Source: Limnomonas spitsbergensis (lineage: Eukaryota > Chlorophyta > Chlorophyceae > Chlamydomonadales). Taken from it: a DNA stretch of 64,000 nt. Numbering within the stretch: position 1 is the stretch's first letter; each line of letters opens with the position of its first letter. The notes under the pieces are model-generated. The model searched no databases, had not been told where the DNA came from, and saw nothing but the letters and a program-made list of their open reading frames with translations. A program made the position numbers and the translations under genes. This document shows positions 38,601 through 50,600 of this stretch, one piece after another. Location: positions 4,530,001-4,594,000 of the forward strand of contig JAYJMM010000120.1 of the NCBI GenBank assembly GCA_037349105.1, written 5' to 3'.

Positions 38601-40690
38601 GTAAGCTGTCTCTTGTGATATGTGCATCACAACCGACATGTCTTGATTCAAGGATCACCATTAGGATTCTAGCTCTTCCAGAGTGGTCATTCTCAATGAT
38701 GACAGGGCATGGCTGGACCAGGCCTCTACTCATGCAACCCAAGCTATTCTAACCTTTGGTCTTGATGGGCCGCTGGCCTTCTTGTCCGGCTGGCTCGTTC
38801 GGCTGGGTGGCCGGAGGTTGCGGCTCCTCAACAGGGTCCTCAGCTCCGACATCATCTTGTCGAGGGCAACAAGAAACGAGGCAGGGATTGGGGTTCAAGA
38901 TATGGCATCTTACTACTGAAGAATCCTTCAACGTACATTGCACTTGCATTACAAGCAGTGCTGTACCAATTACGGTCCTTACCGTGGCTAAATTGCGTAG
39001 CTGAGTTTCAGTCATCGTCTTTTCGAGGCAGATTCAGCAACATTTATTAGGAAGGGACCGTAATTACGTACCGTACACGATTTCTGAATTACGGCGCAAT
39101 TGCACGGCACGGATTATAAGCAACATCAATCTCACAAGAACGATGAAAATGGACAGCACATACGCCTTGTTAGTATGGGCAGACTAAACGACAGAATTTA
39201 TGACGTCATAACAACACGTTAACAGATATTCCAGTACAGTACTCAGAATGCATCTGGCAGTTGTACCAAGATATTTAAGGTATCAATCCAGCAGAGAGGT
39301 CGCGATAAATAAATACATAAAATAAATGCACCCTGGGGCGTGGATCAAGGAAGCTACCCGTTCGGCCATAGCCCTAGGTGGTCTACCATGAGAGGGGTCG
39401 CTAAGGTAGCTGCACCCACGAATCCGCCATGCGTGACTTTCCCCCCGAACAATGCGTGCCTTTGACTGCATCTTCTGGCTCTGGACCTTTTCTTTCTGTC
39501 TTAGCCGTTAGCCTTTTTTGTTCCTTTGTAATTTCAATAAGGAATCTCGCTAGGCAGCATGGCAATGCTCACCTCTTCAAACCAGGCGTCCCTTCCTTGG
39601 CATGCCCCGCTCTTGGGGATGTACTGGAGGGACAGCATCAACGGCTCTAGGCTTGACGGAGGAAACACACCACCGTGAAAGACTGGGATCAAGATCTGCA
39701 GTGGCAGAGGTTCACATGGCTGAGAAATAATGGGGCCATCGAAGATTTGCAAGGAAGGGCAATATTTGAAGGCGTGCAAATATATTGTACGCCCTGAGGC
39801 GTGGATGCAGGAGCAGAACACTAAGTAAGCAACGAGTGGAACACATCAGACCAATGACAGCAGTAGTACAACGTTTCAATCCATGAAATAAATCATGTAA
39901 GAAGACTAAAAGCAAAGCGCATGTCCAAGCAATTTACGAACATCAGAGAGCATTCCCGTACTTAAAGAAAAAACCCAAACAATTACACCATTACGAACCT
40001 TGTCCCTCATGTGAGCCAGAGAGAACTCCGCTTGCCTGTACTTAGAGGCACCGTAATGGTCGGAGCAGATGGCGATGAACACCGGGGGCTTGCTTGAGGG
40101 CGTCTTTTGAGACTTGGACCCAGTCGACCTCATCCTGCATTACCGGGGCAGGCAGCACCGAAGATCAACAATGAAATGACAACTTCTGGCTCATGTCTCT
40201 AGGCACTAGAGAGCATCGGAAAAACTCAAAGCTGCTGAGATCGTAGGTCCATAAGACATTAACCTTATCTCCCCAACAGCCCGCACCAGCAGGATCTCAT
40301 CGTCCAAGAACACAGACCAGCCATCCAGCACCAATGCCTTGTACAGCTTGTTCGCAAGGCCGTCCCCAAGCCTTCCTGTGTCGCCTGTGCGGTACGATAT
40401 CATGATGTCCCATTGCGGCCTGCAAGGTCAACATCAGCAATGAGCCGATGTCCTGAAGCATCCACATGAGGACATGCATGAATTCTAAACGACGGATTAT
40501 GGGCAAGCATGGTCATCCAGGCAGGCCAAACATGTTCAGCTTCCTTCATCGAGAATCTATCAGCAGTATGTGCAGTAGCCTGAACTCACATTTCCGCTTG
40601 TGCTGCTGTGCTGTTGGACAGGGAGGGCTTGGCTGGCTCGCCGGCGCCGCTGCTCGACGTGTTAGCGCCTAACTCAACAATTATGCTCAT
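35678..40690 (-). CDS. TIR-domain protein with C-terminal armadillo repeats
   Basis: TIR domains either bind one another in signalling or hydrolyse NAD+; the function here is unknown. Exons (minus): 40690-40590, 40419-40264, 40134-39999, 39719-39573, 38855-38754 and 37192-35678, phase-consistent over 718 residues. An in-frame stop precedes the ATG. The TIR domain (about 36-185) has WDIMISYRTGDTG, WSVFLDDE, VFIAICSDHYGASKY, RQAEFSLA with a Glu at the position of the catalytic Glu of SARM1-type TIRs, and ILIPVF. A basic Ser/Pro linker (MMSELRTLLRSRNLRP) follows. The last exon is 504 codons of about eleven 41-42-residue ARM repeats (GAITQLVALLSSSSIAVVEM type). The least certain step is joining the 38754 donor to 37192, across a 30-bp satellite. 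The two parts could be separate genes. Exon 40134-39999 may contain a frameshift (see findings). Confidence 0.68.
37195..37440. repeat. 50-bp tandem repeat, about five copies
   Basis: Units carry gttacgatgatgtagaccat and catcagggcagg. The array abuts the 3' splice site proposed for the ARM exon. Copies differ at one base that reads CAA or TAA on the minus strand. Confidence 0.9.
37795..38372. repeat. 30-bp minisatellite in TIR-ARM intron
   Basis: About 18 copies of a 30-bp unit (atgtgtgtcaggacccagga, then tccaggatac), including a few 20-bp truncated units. Because 30 is a multiple of three, it gives long repetitive open frames in several frames. These are not genes. Confidence 0.95.
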
Positions 40691-41661
40691 GCCGCGTGCT
40701 CACTTGGTCTCTTGAATGAAGAATCAAAGTTAACATCCTTTACATCAGAGGGTGCCTCATCTCCCCGATTACATACTGCACAAGGTATCATGTGCAAGCA
40801 GAAGGATGATGATCATGCATGCACGCTCAGTTGCCATCGGCCAAAATGCATTGCCCACAGAAATAAATCATGCATGCTGAGTTACCACGAAATCGAGCCT
40901 GCATTTCCCAAGGAAATTAATAATCATGCATGCATGCTTAGGTGCTATCAAGTCGGGGAATTGGGTAGAGAAATTGAATCAGGCATGCTCAGGTGGCATG
41001 AGCGAGCAAGCTTCGCCTTCTTCGGGAGTGACGTGCTGAGGGACAGTTCACCCCTCAACTGCGTGATATGCCTTACTCTGCGTGATGACAGGCTGCTGAG
41101 AGAGCAGATTTCGTGGCTGGTGATAGCGCTCACCGTTCCGTTAGCTACTTTGGTCTTCAACAGGCATCCGCGGCGCCAGTTCAGAGCCGATCCTCGGTTA
41201 ATAATAGTCGCCCAGTCTCCGTTGAGATCACGACCCCTTGATATTATTAGCTGCTGCTTAGTTTGGTCGGATTGGGGGTTGGATACAAGATTCTTGGCAG
41301 TAGAGGCGTCTTGTGCTGGGTCGATCAAGACGGAGTCCCTCGTCTTAATTATGCAGAAGTGTCACACCATGAAGTCCTTTATCCAGGTGTGGTCCTTCCG
41401 CCGTCAGAATATGCACCAACTGATGATCGAAGGTAAAAGAAAGAAAACGCCCGGGAAAGTCTTCAGGGAACGAGGCCAATGATCGCAGGGCGTTCATGTT
41501 TGAGCTTTTTACCGAAAGTAGGAATCCAACCGTTATGCAACCGTTTCACGCGTCGCACAAGCGTACGCGTACGACAACCTTCAGTTCATTCTCCAAAGAT
41601 CGCGCGCAACTCGGCAATTGAATTTGCTGTCTTCACTTTGTTATCGGTAGGGTGTCCTGGG
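40691..41661. promoter_or_regulatory. Divergent intergenic region, TIR-ARM / XPC
   Basis: 971 bp between divergent start codons. Four imperfect direct repeats spaced about 60 bp (near 40815, 40868, 40923 and 40980) share a catgcatgc-like core followed by a (t)cag or gag-t motif. A 256-codon plus-strand frame (40712-41482) covers the stretch but has no family resemblance, and its repeated CMLSYHE/CMLRCYQ segments simply reflect those DNA repeats. I treat it as non-coding. Confidence 0.4.
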
Positions 41662-44600
41662 ATGGGAGATCTCGAATGGGAGGATGCTCAAGCCGACGAC
41701 TGGGAGGTTCTGTTAGACGACGACGACGACGTTGTCGAAGCAAATCAGGAGGGCATAAGGATCGAATTCGATGTAGAAGGTCAGTTTGCAGTTTTTCAAG
41801 CCTGGCTCGCTCTGGTTGTGCCATGCAACCTTCAAAAGTGTCCCATGGCCCTAATTGCTGCCCTGCCCGGACAGACGACACCAAGAAGCCGGTCCGGCGC
41901 ATAGTCGTCACCAAGCAGCACCGCATGCAGAGCCTGGCCACCCACCGGGTACACTTGTTATGCCTGCTGGCCCGTGCTGTGCTGTACGACGAGGCGGCCA
42001 GCCAGGGTGAACTGCAGGTCAGACCCAGAGCACCCCATGCAGGGCGCATGCCTGCGCGCAAGTGATCCTGCTCATCCTATCAACTGCTTCGTCTCGAGTT
42101 CCCTGATGCGGTTGCTGACTGCTTGATGGGAAGGTGCCAGCGATGGCAGGGCTGAGCAACCGAGCCTGGCCATGCTGCTTGTTTATTTGCAGAGCACGGT
42201 AGACTATCCTTGGCTGGCCGCTGGGCGGTCTTTGCTGTACAGAGGGGAACCAAATCTCAGCCATCGTTCATTCAGTAGAGGCCGAGGCCGCAGGGCTTGC
42301 TGCACCAAGCTCCCCATCCACAGGCCTGTATTGTAGCGAGAGCATGCTCAAATTGAACGCTGCATGCTGTGTTCTCCCGCAGGCCTGCATGTTATCCTTG
42401 GTGCCGGATCAAAGGCTGTTACTACCACGCCAGAACCATGTACAGGAGGAGGGGCCTCAGCGCGCCATCCTCGCGCTCCGCCTGCTGCTCGACTGGTTCC
42501 GGGCGACGTTCTCTGCCATGGCGTACCCTGAGGAAGAGGACGCCGCCACTGGGGGGTCAGGCGCTACGACGCCGGCAGATCTCACAGCCAGATCTATGAA
42601 TCTGAGGGCAGGCCCAGCTGAGGCTCTGGTGGCTTTGTTTGTGGCCCTGGTTAGGGCTCAGGGCTCACCGGTGCGCTACGTGAGGCTGCTGGACGTCATG
42701 CCGGTGGAGCCTTGGCGGCGGGCGTTGCCGCGGCCCATGCGCATGGTGAGCGTGAAGGAGGCGCGCGCTAAGGAGGAAGCGCACAAGAAGAAGCGGGAGC
42801 GAGCGGATGCGGTCAAGGAAAGTAAACAGGGGCGCGATGCTGTGGACGATGAGGAGGAGCAGGCATTCGGCCCCGCGGACTTGTCCAACTCCGGGGACCG
42901 AGCCGAGGTCCCGCAGCAAAAGAAGAATAAGAAGCCCAAGGTGCAATCTCAGGGGAAAGCAGGCAGCAGGAGTAAGACGCCCAAGGGCAGCGACCTTGCC
43001 TCTGATGTAGCCGCTCCGTCGATGAAAGCTTCTGCAAGCGCAGGTCCTCCAGCCAGCCTACCAGCTACCAGGCAACGCCGCGGTAAAGCAGCAGCTGCTG
43101 GGACTGAGGCATCAGCAGCAGTTGACCCCGGTCAGGGGAGCGCGGGTGCAGCCCCCAGTCTTGCCTCAGAGACAGGACTGTCAGAGCTGCCATCTGCTTC
43201 CAGGTCTGAATGGGCTCTGTCTGCTCCCTGCCAGACCTTCAGACTCCACCCTGCCTAACCCACCCTGCCTAACCCTGCCAGACATCCAGACTCCACCCTG
43301 CCTAACCCACCCTGCCTAACCCTGCCAGACATCCAGACTCCACCCTGCCTAACCCTGCCAGATTTCCAGGCACAACCCAACCTAAGCAAGCCTGACCTCC
43401 AGACTCAACCCTGCGTAAGCCTGCCAGATCTCCAGGCTCTGACCCTAAACCCTTAACCATAAACCAGGGTTTACTCCCCATTGGCCCAGTGGTGGCTCTG
43501 TCTAGTAGCCTGCAAAGTGATGTCTGGTGCGTAGTTCACCTCAAGCCTTCATCTCTTGAACCCTGAACCCAAAACCCTAGCCTGCTTAACCTGGTCTCGT
43601 GCGCAGTGAAGTAAACAAACACGAATGCACCCATGCGCCCTGATGCCAGGGGTGATTGCGATACGTGCTTCCCTTGCAGATTGAATCGAGACGAGAAAGG
43701 GTTTGACCGGCGGATGCAATACCCTTCAACTGAAAACCTAGAAACCTTGCTGCCCTCACAGATCCTTAACCCTTGACCCTTAAACCTTAACCCTCAACCC
43801 TCAACCCTTAACCCTTAACCCTTAACCCTCAATCCTCAACCCTGAACCCTGAACCCTTGACCCTTGACTCTGCTGCCCTCACAGATTGAACCGAGGTGAG
43901 GAGGAGTTTGACCGTCAGATGCAACTGGCCATGATGGCGACAGCTGCCGAGGCGCAGGCAAAGGAACTCAAGGCCATGACCGCCGCCGCGTCTCAACCTG
44001 CGGCAGGTGAGGGGGGGGGGGGTGCACGCTGCCCCCTTATTGCTGCATTGCCGTGGGCTTAACAGTTCACACTCAAGGGCCTCCCCGTGGGCCATCGAGG
44101 GCCACACCGAGGGCCTCACAATACCGGTGGAGAGCAATGTTTATTTTTTCGTGACTCAGCTACGTATCAGCTACAACCCAGCTCCCCGCCCGAGGCCCCA
44201 GGTGTGCCCAGCCATGCTGCTTGGGCCGCCGGCCGCAGGCCTGTCCAGATTCGGTCCCAACGGGGCCTCTGACGGCCGCAGGGCGGCCTGCTGATGGTGG
44301 CCTTTTGGATGGAAACAGAAACACTGATAGAGAGGTTTGTCTGTAGGTGTTATGAAGGACATTGTTTGTTTCAGTGCATATGAGGCTACTGGAACCTTTG
44401 ACTGGCCTCTGGTCAGAAACCACTGGGCCGATGGGGACCAGACCTTGACCGGCCTAAGGCCGGCGGCCCAAGCAGCAGGGCTTGCTGCACCTGGACCACT
44501 TGGCCGTGTGCCACGACGTAGCTGAATTGTAGCTGAATCACCACAAAATGTACAATAATGAAGTTGCTACGATGTGTGCTCACCCGCCGCAGAAGCTGCC

Positions 44601-47600
44601 AAGCGCCCGCCGGCATCTCTTAACCAGCTCAAGGCGGGGCTGTTCGGGGCGAGGCGACGGCCTGGCGCTGGCGCTGCCGCTGCTAAGGGCGCCTCCTCCT
44701 CCTCCGCCGCCCCTGGGCGCTCCAACGCGTCGACGCTGCCCGGACGCGCCTCCGGCTCCCGCTCTGGCCTCGCACCTGTCGTGTGGGCAGAGGTATATTG
44801 CGGCAGTGCGGGAGCGGGGCGATGGGTGCATGTGGACGTCCTCAATGGTCTGATAGACAAGTGAGGAGGCGAGGAGGCGCGGGAGGCCCCGCAGATGTGC
44901 CTTCACTTCAGTGGCTTTGCTTACCTGAACTGGCTTAACTGGCTTAGCAGTACCGGTAGTGCCTTTGCTCAACTTCATTGCCTTGAATGCCTAAACTGCC
45001 TTTGATGAATCATTGCAGCTGGGAGCAGCAGCCTCTGTCAGTCTGTGTGCCACTTTGGGAGCTAACTTGTGCCACTTTTAGGGATAGCATGTGATCTTTA
45101 CGTGTACCTCTTTAACAACTAATGTGTGCCACTTTAGGGCCCGATTTGCGCCATCAAGGAGGAGCCCCCGACCCCTAGAAGTCGCGTGAGGTTTTACAGG
45201 TCTCACCTACAGCTCATTGGCTCATAGCATGCCTGTTGCGTTTCCTGCGATGCAGAAACATCTCAGAAAAAAAAACAGGTGTTTCGTTCCTGAGGTGTTC
45301 CTGACCGGCCCTCCTGTTGTCACGCAGGCCAGAAACAGTGGAGGAGGCGACTCAGCGCGGTGCCCCCACAACCTACGTCATCGCCTGCGCACCGTATTCG
45401 GAAGCCGCCGACGCAACCGGGACCTCCGGCGCAGCGCGCGGCTCCGGGGCATCCATGCCGGCCAGTGGTCGCATCCTGCACAGCGAGGTCAAGGACGTCA
45501 CCAGCCGTTACGTTGTTTCGATGCTCGGCCTGAAGAAGCTGCGCGACGGGCCCTGGTGGGAGGGCATGCTGGAGAGGTTGTGTCCGGCAGTTTCGGCAGG
45601 AGCGGTGCAGGGACTGAGGCTGCATGAGCCCGCGACGGTTGCCGCCAGGGGCGCAGCGCCCTCTTCCCGCGCGTCCACCTCCTCTGCTCCCGAGGCTGAT
45701 GCGTTGACGTCGGCCGCCATCCGCCGCACAAGGGAGGACGAGGAACTGCAGCTGCGCTCGGCCTCGCAGCTTCAGGGCCTGCCGGCAAGCATTGACGGCT
45801 TCAAGAACCATCCATTGTACATACTCAAGAGGCACCTCACCAAATATCAGGTGTCCAGTGTTAAGGGTTTAGGCTTTATAACTCCTCTCCTTAACATACC
45901 AGGAGTTCAGGGTTGAGGGTTTAGGACTCCTCTCCTTCAAATATCAGGTGTTCAGGGTTTAGGGTGTAGGACTCCTCTCCTCAAATATCAGGTGTTCAGG
46001 TTTAGGGTTTAGGACTCCTCTCCTGAAATACCAGGTGTTCAGGGTTTAGGGTGTATGCCTCCTCTCCTTAAGATACCAGGTGCTCGGGGTATAGGGTTAA
46101 GGACTCCTCTCCTGAAATACCAGGTGTTCGGGGTTTAGAGTTTAGGACTCCTCTCTTCAAAATACCAGGGGTTTGGGGTTTTAAACTATTGGAGTCCTCT
46201 CCTTAAAACACCTAAAAGACGCCTTGACAACCTGACACTTGGGAGTGCCAGGTGAGAGGATTCAAATTCAAAAAGCGTTGTTTGGCGAGTGGTACAAACA
46301 GGATTTGGATTGTGTCATCCCTTGCACCTCCTCAGAAAGACACCTCACCAAGTGCCAGATGGGCTGGATTTGAACCAAAACACGTTTTGGAATTTAAGCT
46401 GTTTGGGGGACATGCGGTAGGGAGGCAAGTTCTTTGGCAAGCGGTGCAGATAGGTATGGGTCCTGTCGATCTGTCATTGCTTCACGCTTTCACTGTACAA
46501 GCCCGAAGCCGCACGGGCCCTGCAAGCGTTTGCAGCTTTGAATAGAGGCTGGCCTGGAGGGAGCTATAAGGTGGACAGCTAAGAGGACCAGTGTTGATTG
46601 CGGGGCTGAACACCCCAGTCTAGTTTTGTTTTTGTGGGGCTGAGGAGCCGTACACCGCAATCTAGTTTTTGCAGGGCTGACCACCGCACTGCTTAGCTTC
46701 CGGTGGCTGTACAAAGCACCATTTTTCCCGGGGGGCTGTTCCAAGCTCCCCCCGCCTGGTAATTCTCGGGCGCTCAAACCACCGTTGCCGATTGTGATGT
46801 GCACAGGCACTGAGGCCAGGTGCGCTGCTGCTTGGGACCCACCGCGGAGAGCCGTTCTATGCGCGCGCCGCTTTGTCGGAGCTGCATACCGCCGAGAGAT
46901 GGCGGCGTGAGGGCAGGGAGGTCAGAGCAGGTGGGGCTGGAAATCAGTGAAATGCAGGGGCTGAGTCAGATCAGTGAGAGCTGAGAAGTCGGAGCAGGTG
47001 GGGCTGAAAATCAGTGTGGGGCAGGCGCTGAGTCAGATTAGTGAGGGCTGGGAGATCTGAGCAGGTGGGGCTGGAAATCAGTGTGGGGCAGGCGTTGAGT
47101 CAGATTAGTGAGGGCTGGGAGATCTGAGCAGGTGGGGCTGGAAATCAGTGTGGGCAGGCGCTGAGTCAGATTAGTGAGGGCTGGGAGATCTGAGCAGGTG
47201 GGGCTGGAAATCAGTGTGGACAGGCGCTGAGTCAGATTAGTGAGGGCTGGGAGATCTGAGCAGGTGGGGCTGGAAATCAGTGTGGGGCAGGCGCTGAGTC
47301 AGATTAGTGAGGGCTGGGAGACTGAGCAGGTGGGGCTGGAAATCAGAGTGGGGCAGGCGTTGAGTCAGATTAGTGAGGGCTGGGAGATCTGAGCAGGTGG
47401 GGCTGGAAATCAGAGTGGGGCAGGCGTTGAGTCAGATTAGTGAGGGCTGGGAGATCTGAGCAGGTGGGGCTGAAAACTGTGAGCGGGCGCCGGTTTTAAT
47501 GTGTGTATGCATATTGTGTTTGGACAAGGACTGCAAATAGCAACTGTAAATCGTCTTCAGATTGTAGTCACTTGAGATATTTCTGAGGGAACTCTATCAT

Positions 47601-50600
47601 TACAATCATCGTTTGTATTGATAGTGTTTTCTTATGTTCAGCTGTAAGCCTCATAGGTACACACGCATGCTCAAGGCGTCGGGCCTCTGAAAGCAACGAA
47701 CTGGGAGGCATTGACCCCCGACTGCCTCGCTGGCCGCTGCCTGCCTGTCCGTTGTGCAGATGAGCTCAGCAAGCCCTGTAAGGTGGTGAAGAAGCGGGTG
47801 GTTCCGCAGCCGGGTGGCGGCAGAGGGGGCGGGTACGGCGGCGGCGGAAGTGTGCGCTGGTTCGGCCGGGGCAGAGGCAAGGGACAGACGCAGGTGAGGC
47901 GATGTGCACGAGGGGGTCACGGGGCATGAGAAGGCAAAGTAGCGAGTTTTTTCGAATTGTTGTCATTGTAGCGATTAGTGTCTCAGCATTCAGTTTTGGG
48001 GATGATGACTTGGGCTCTGCGTCAATCTGTGCTTCTGCTGTTTGGCCTGTCAAAAGGACGTGCACTGGGTACTGTACATACGAATTACTTTCCCTCAAAT
48101 TTAGTGTTTTTTAAGGGTGAAACATTCATGAACATAAAAATACTCCATAGTCAATGCCATTTACAGTCGAAATGCAGAGATTTTGTAAAATACTTTGTCA
48201 TTGGGTAGGATTGAATAAACAATTTATTTACACCCGAGGGAAGGCAGTTCAAATCTACGTGTACCGGTACTGCATTTGTTTCAGCTCTGACGGTCGCTGT
48301 CAGTATTGCGTTGATCTGGACCACTGCAGAGGATGGGCCTGTGCTGCTGCATTCACTTTTTTAGATTGTGCCTGTTCTGGGCTGAAGCAATTGGGCGGGT
48401 GGAGGTACGGTAGCACTTGCGCCGCGCAGGCATCCCACGAAGAGCTCATCAGGAGGCAGTTTCTCAGGTCAACCTATAATTCATTCTTAAAGCAGCCTGT
48501 GTTCTTTTTTGTGCGCCTGACCATCTTTGGGTGGCTGCCGGACAGCCGCTGAAGGGCCATTCGTGACCAACCTTTGACCTTGACCTACGGCCGGTGGCCG
48601 GAGGCCTTGCTGCTCCAGGCCCCCTCGGCCGCGAGGTAGCTTAATTGTAGCTGAATGGTGCTAAAATCAACACAGGACGCGACACCTGCAACGCAGCCGG
48701 ACGAGGGCTCAGACGATCTCGAGGAGGAGCAGCCCGCCGGTACATCCGGGGCTGGCGGTACGGACGCGCCGGAGGGCCCCACCGTCAGCCTGTACGGCGA
48801 GTGGCAGACGGTGCCTTGGCAGTGCCCCGTGGCTGTCGATGGCGTGGTGCCCAAGAACGAGCGAGGCAACGTCGAGTGCCCGCCGCTGCTGCAGCGGCTA
48901 CCGGTTGGGACGGTGCACCTGACGGAGTACCCTGGGATTGGTGCTGTGTGCAGGTGAGGTCTGCTGACTGAACCCTGAACCTTAATCCCAAAACGAATGC
49001 CCTGGGATTGGTGCTGTGTGCAGGTGAGGTCTGCTGACTGAACCCTAAACCTTAATCCCAAAACGAATGCCCTGGGATGGGTGCTGTGTGCAGGTGAGGT
49101 CTGCTGACTGAACCCTGAACCTTAATCCCAAAACGAATGCCCGGGGATGGGTGCTGTGTGCAGGTGAGGTCTGCGGACTCAACCCTTAACCTCCATCCCA
49201 AACGAATGCCCTGGGATGGGTGCTGTGTGCAGGTGAGGTCTGCTGACTGAACCCTAAACCTTAATCCCAAAACGAATGCCCGGGGATGGGTGCTGTGTGC
49301 AGGTGAGGTCTGCTGACTGAACCCTAAACCTTAATCCCAAAACGAATGCCCGGGGATGGGTGCTGTGTGCAGGTGAGGTCTGCGGACTCAACCCTAAACC
49401 TTCATCCCAAACGAATGCCCTGGGATGGGTGTTTTTACAAGTGAGGTATGTTGACGAACTATAATAAACAAATGCCCTGGGATGGGTGCTGTGCTAAGGT
49501 CTGGTCTGCTGACGAAACCCTCACAACCGTAACCGAATGCCCTAGGGGGGGTGCCAGGGGAGGTGGGTGCACTATGTTAAGGTGCGGCCTGCTAACAAAA
49601 CCCTCAGCCCTATACAAATGCCCTAGGTTGGGTGCTGAGCACAGGTGAGATCTGCTTACTCAACCCTTGATCCAAACCTTAATCCAAATTCCAAAACGAA
49701 TGCTTGATATGGGTGGCTGGGTGCTGTGTTAAGGTTAGGCCTGCTGACAAAATCCTCAGCCCTCGATGAAGGCCCTGAGAAGGGTTGTGCGGAGCTGCGT
49801 AGGTGAGGCCTGCTGACTGCACCTGAACGAATGCTCTGAGATAGTTAATGACGTTACACGTCTGGGCCATGCTGAAATGAAGCTCGGCCACGTTGGCAAA
49901 CAAAAACTCAGCTAGGAAAGTTAGGGGAGAAGGCACAAGGTTAAAGAAATGATAGCAAGTTCACCCACCAAACAACAAGAATACAAAGGTCAAACAACCC
50001 GTATATGCCCTGAGATAGCTGCTGTGTGTAGGTGAGGTCTACAGAGGCAGGAGTGGGGTTGAGGTTAGGGTGCTCCTGATGGGTCGAACAGGCAGGCGCA
50101 TGGATGGCTGTTGATCAGGAGATTGCCATCATTTCTGGACCTGCGGGCTGCAGCAGCTTCCCGACGATTCCCAGTGTTTTTCTTCGTTTGTTACAAATCC
50201 AACTTTGGCCGGCCAGAACCGCCGCTGAGGAAAGAGCCCCATTGGGGCCAAGCCTTGACCGGCCTACATACACAGGCCCAAGCAGCTTGGCTGGCTGCGC
50301 ATGGGGCCTCCTGCTCGAAATATGTTAGCTGAGCCACGAAAGGCAAGCACTGCCTGTTATGTCGGTACTGCTGCTTGCTGCTGTTGCCGGTATCGAGGTG
50401 CGGAATTGAGGTAGAAGCGTGTTTGAAACTGTCCTCGAAACATCAGTTTGTGTTTATCGAAGTGATCTTCATTGAGTCAGATCCCATGAGCCCTTTCACA
50501 CCCATGCACTGCGTACCCAAAGGAAGTTTCACAGAAGGCTGTGAATCTTACCACCTGTCCATGCAGCATGTCCACCTTACAGCCCAGATCAGATCCCTTG

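Noticed and set aside
40712..41482. 256-codon plus-strand frame
   Set aside because: No family resemblance, no clear codon bias, an internal repeat at the DNA level, and a position in the divergent promoter region of two supported genes.
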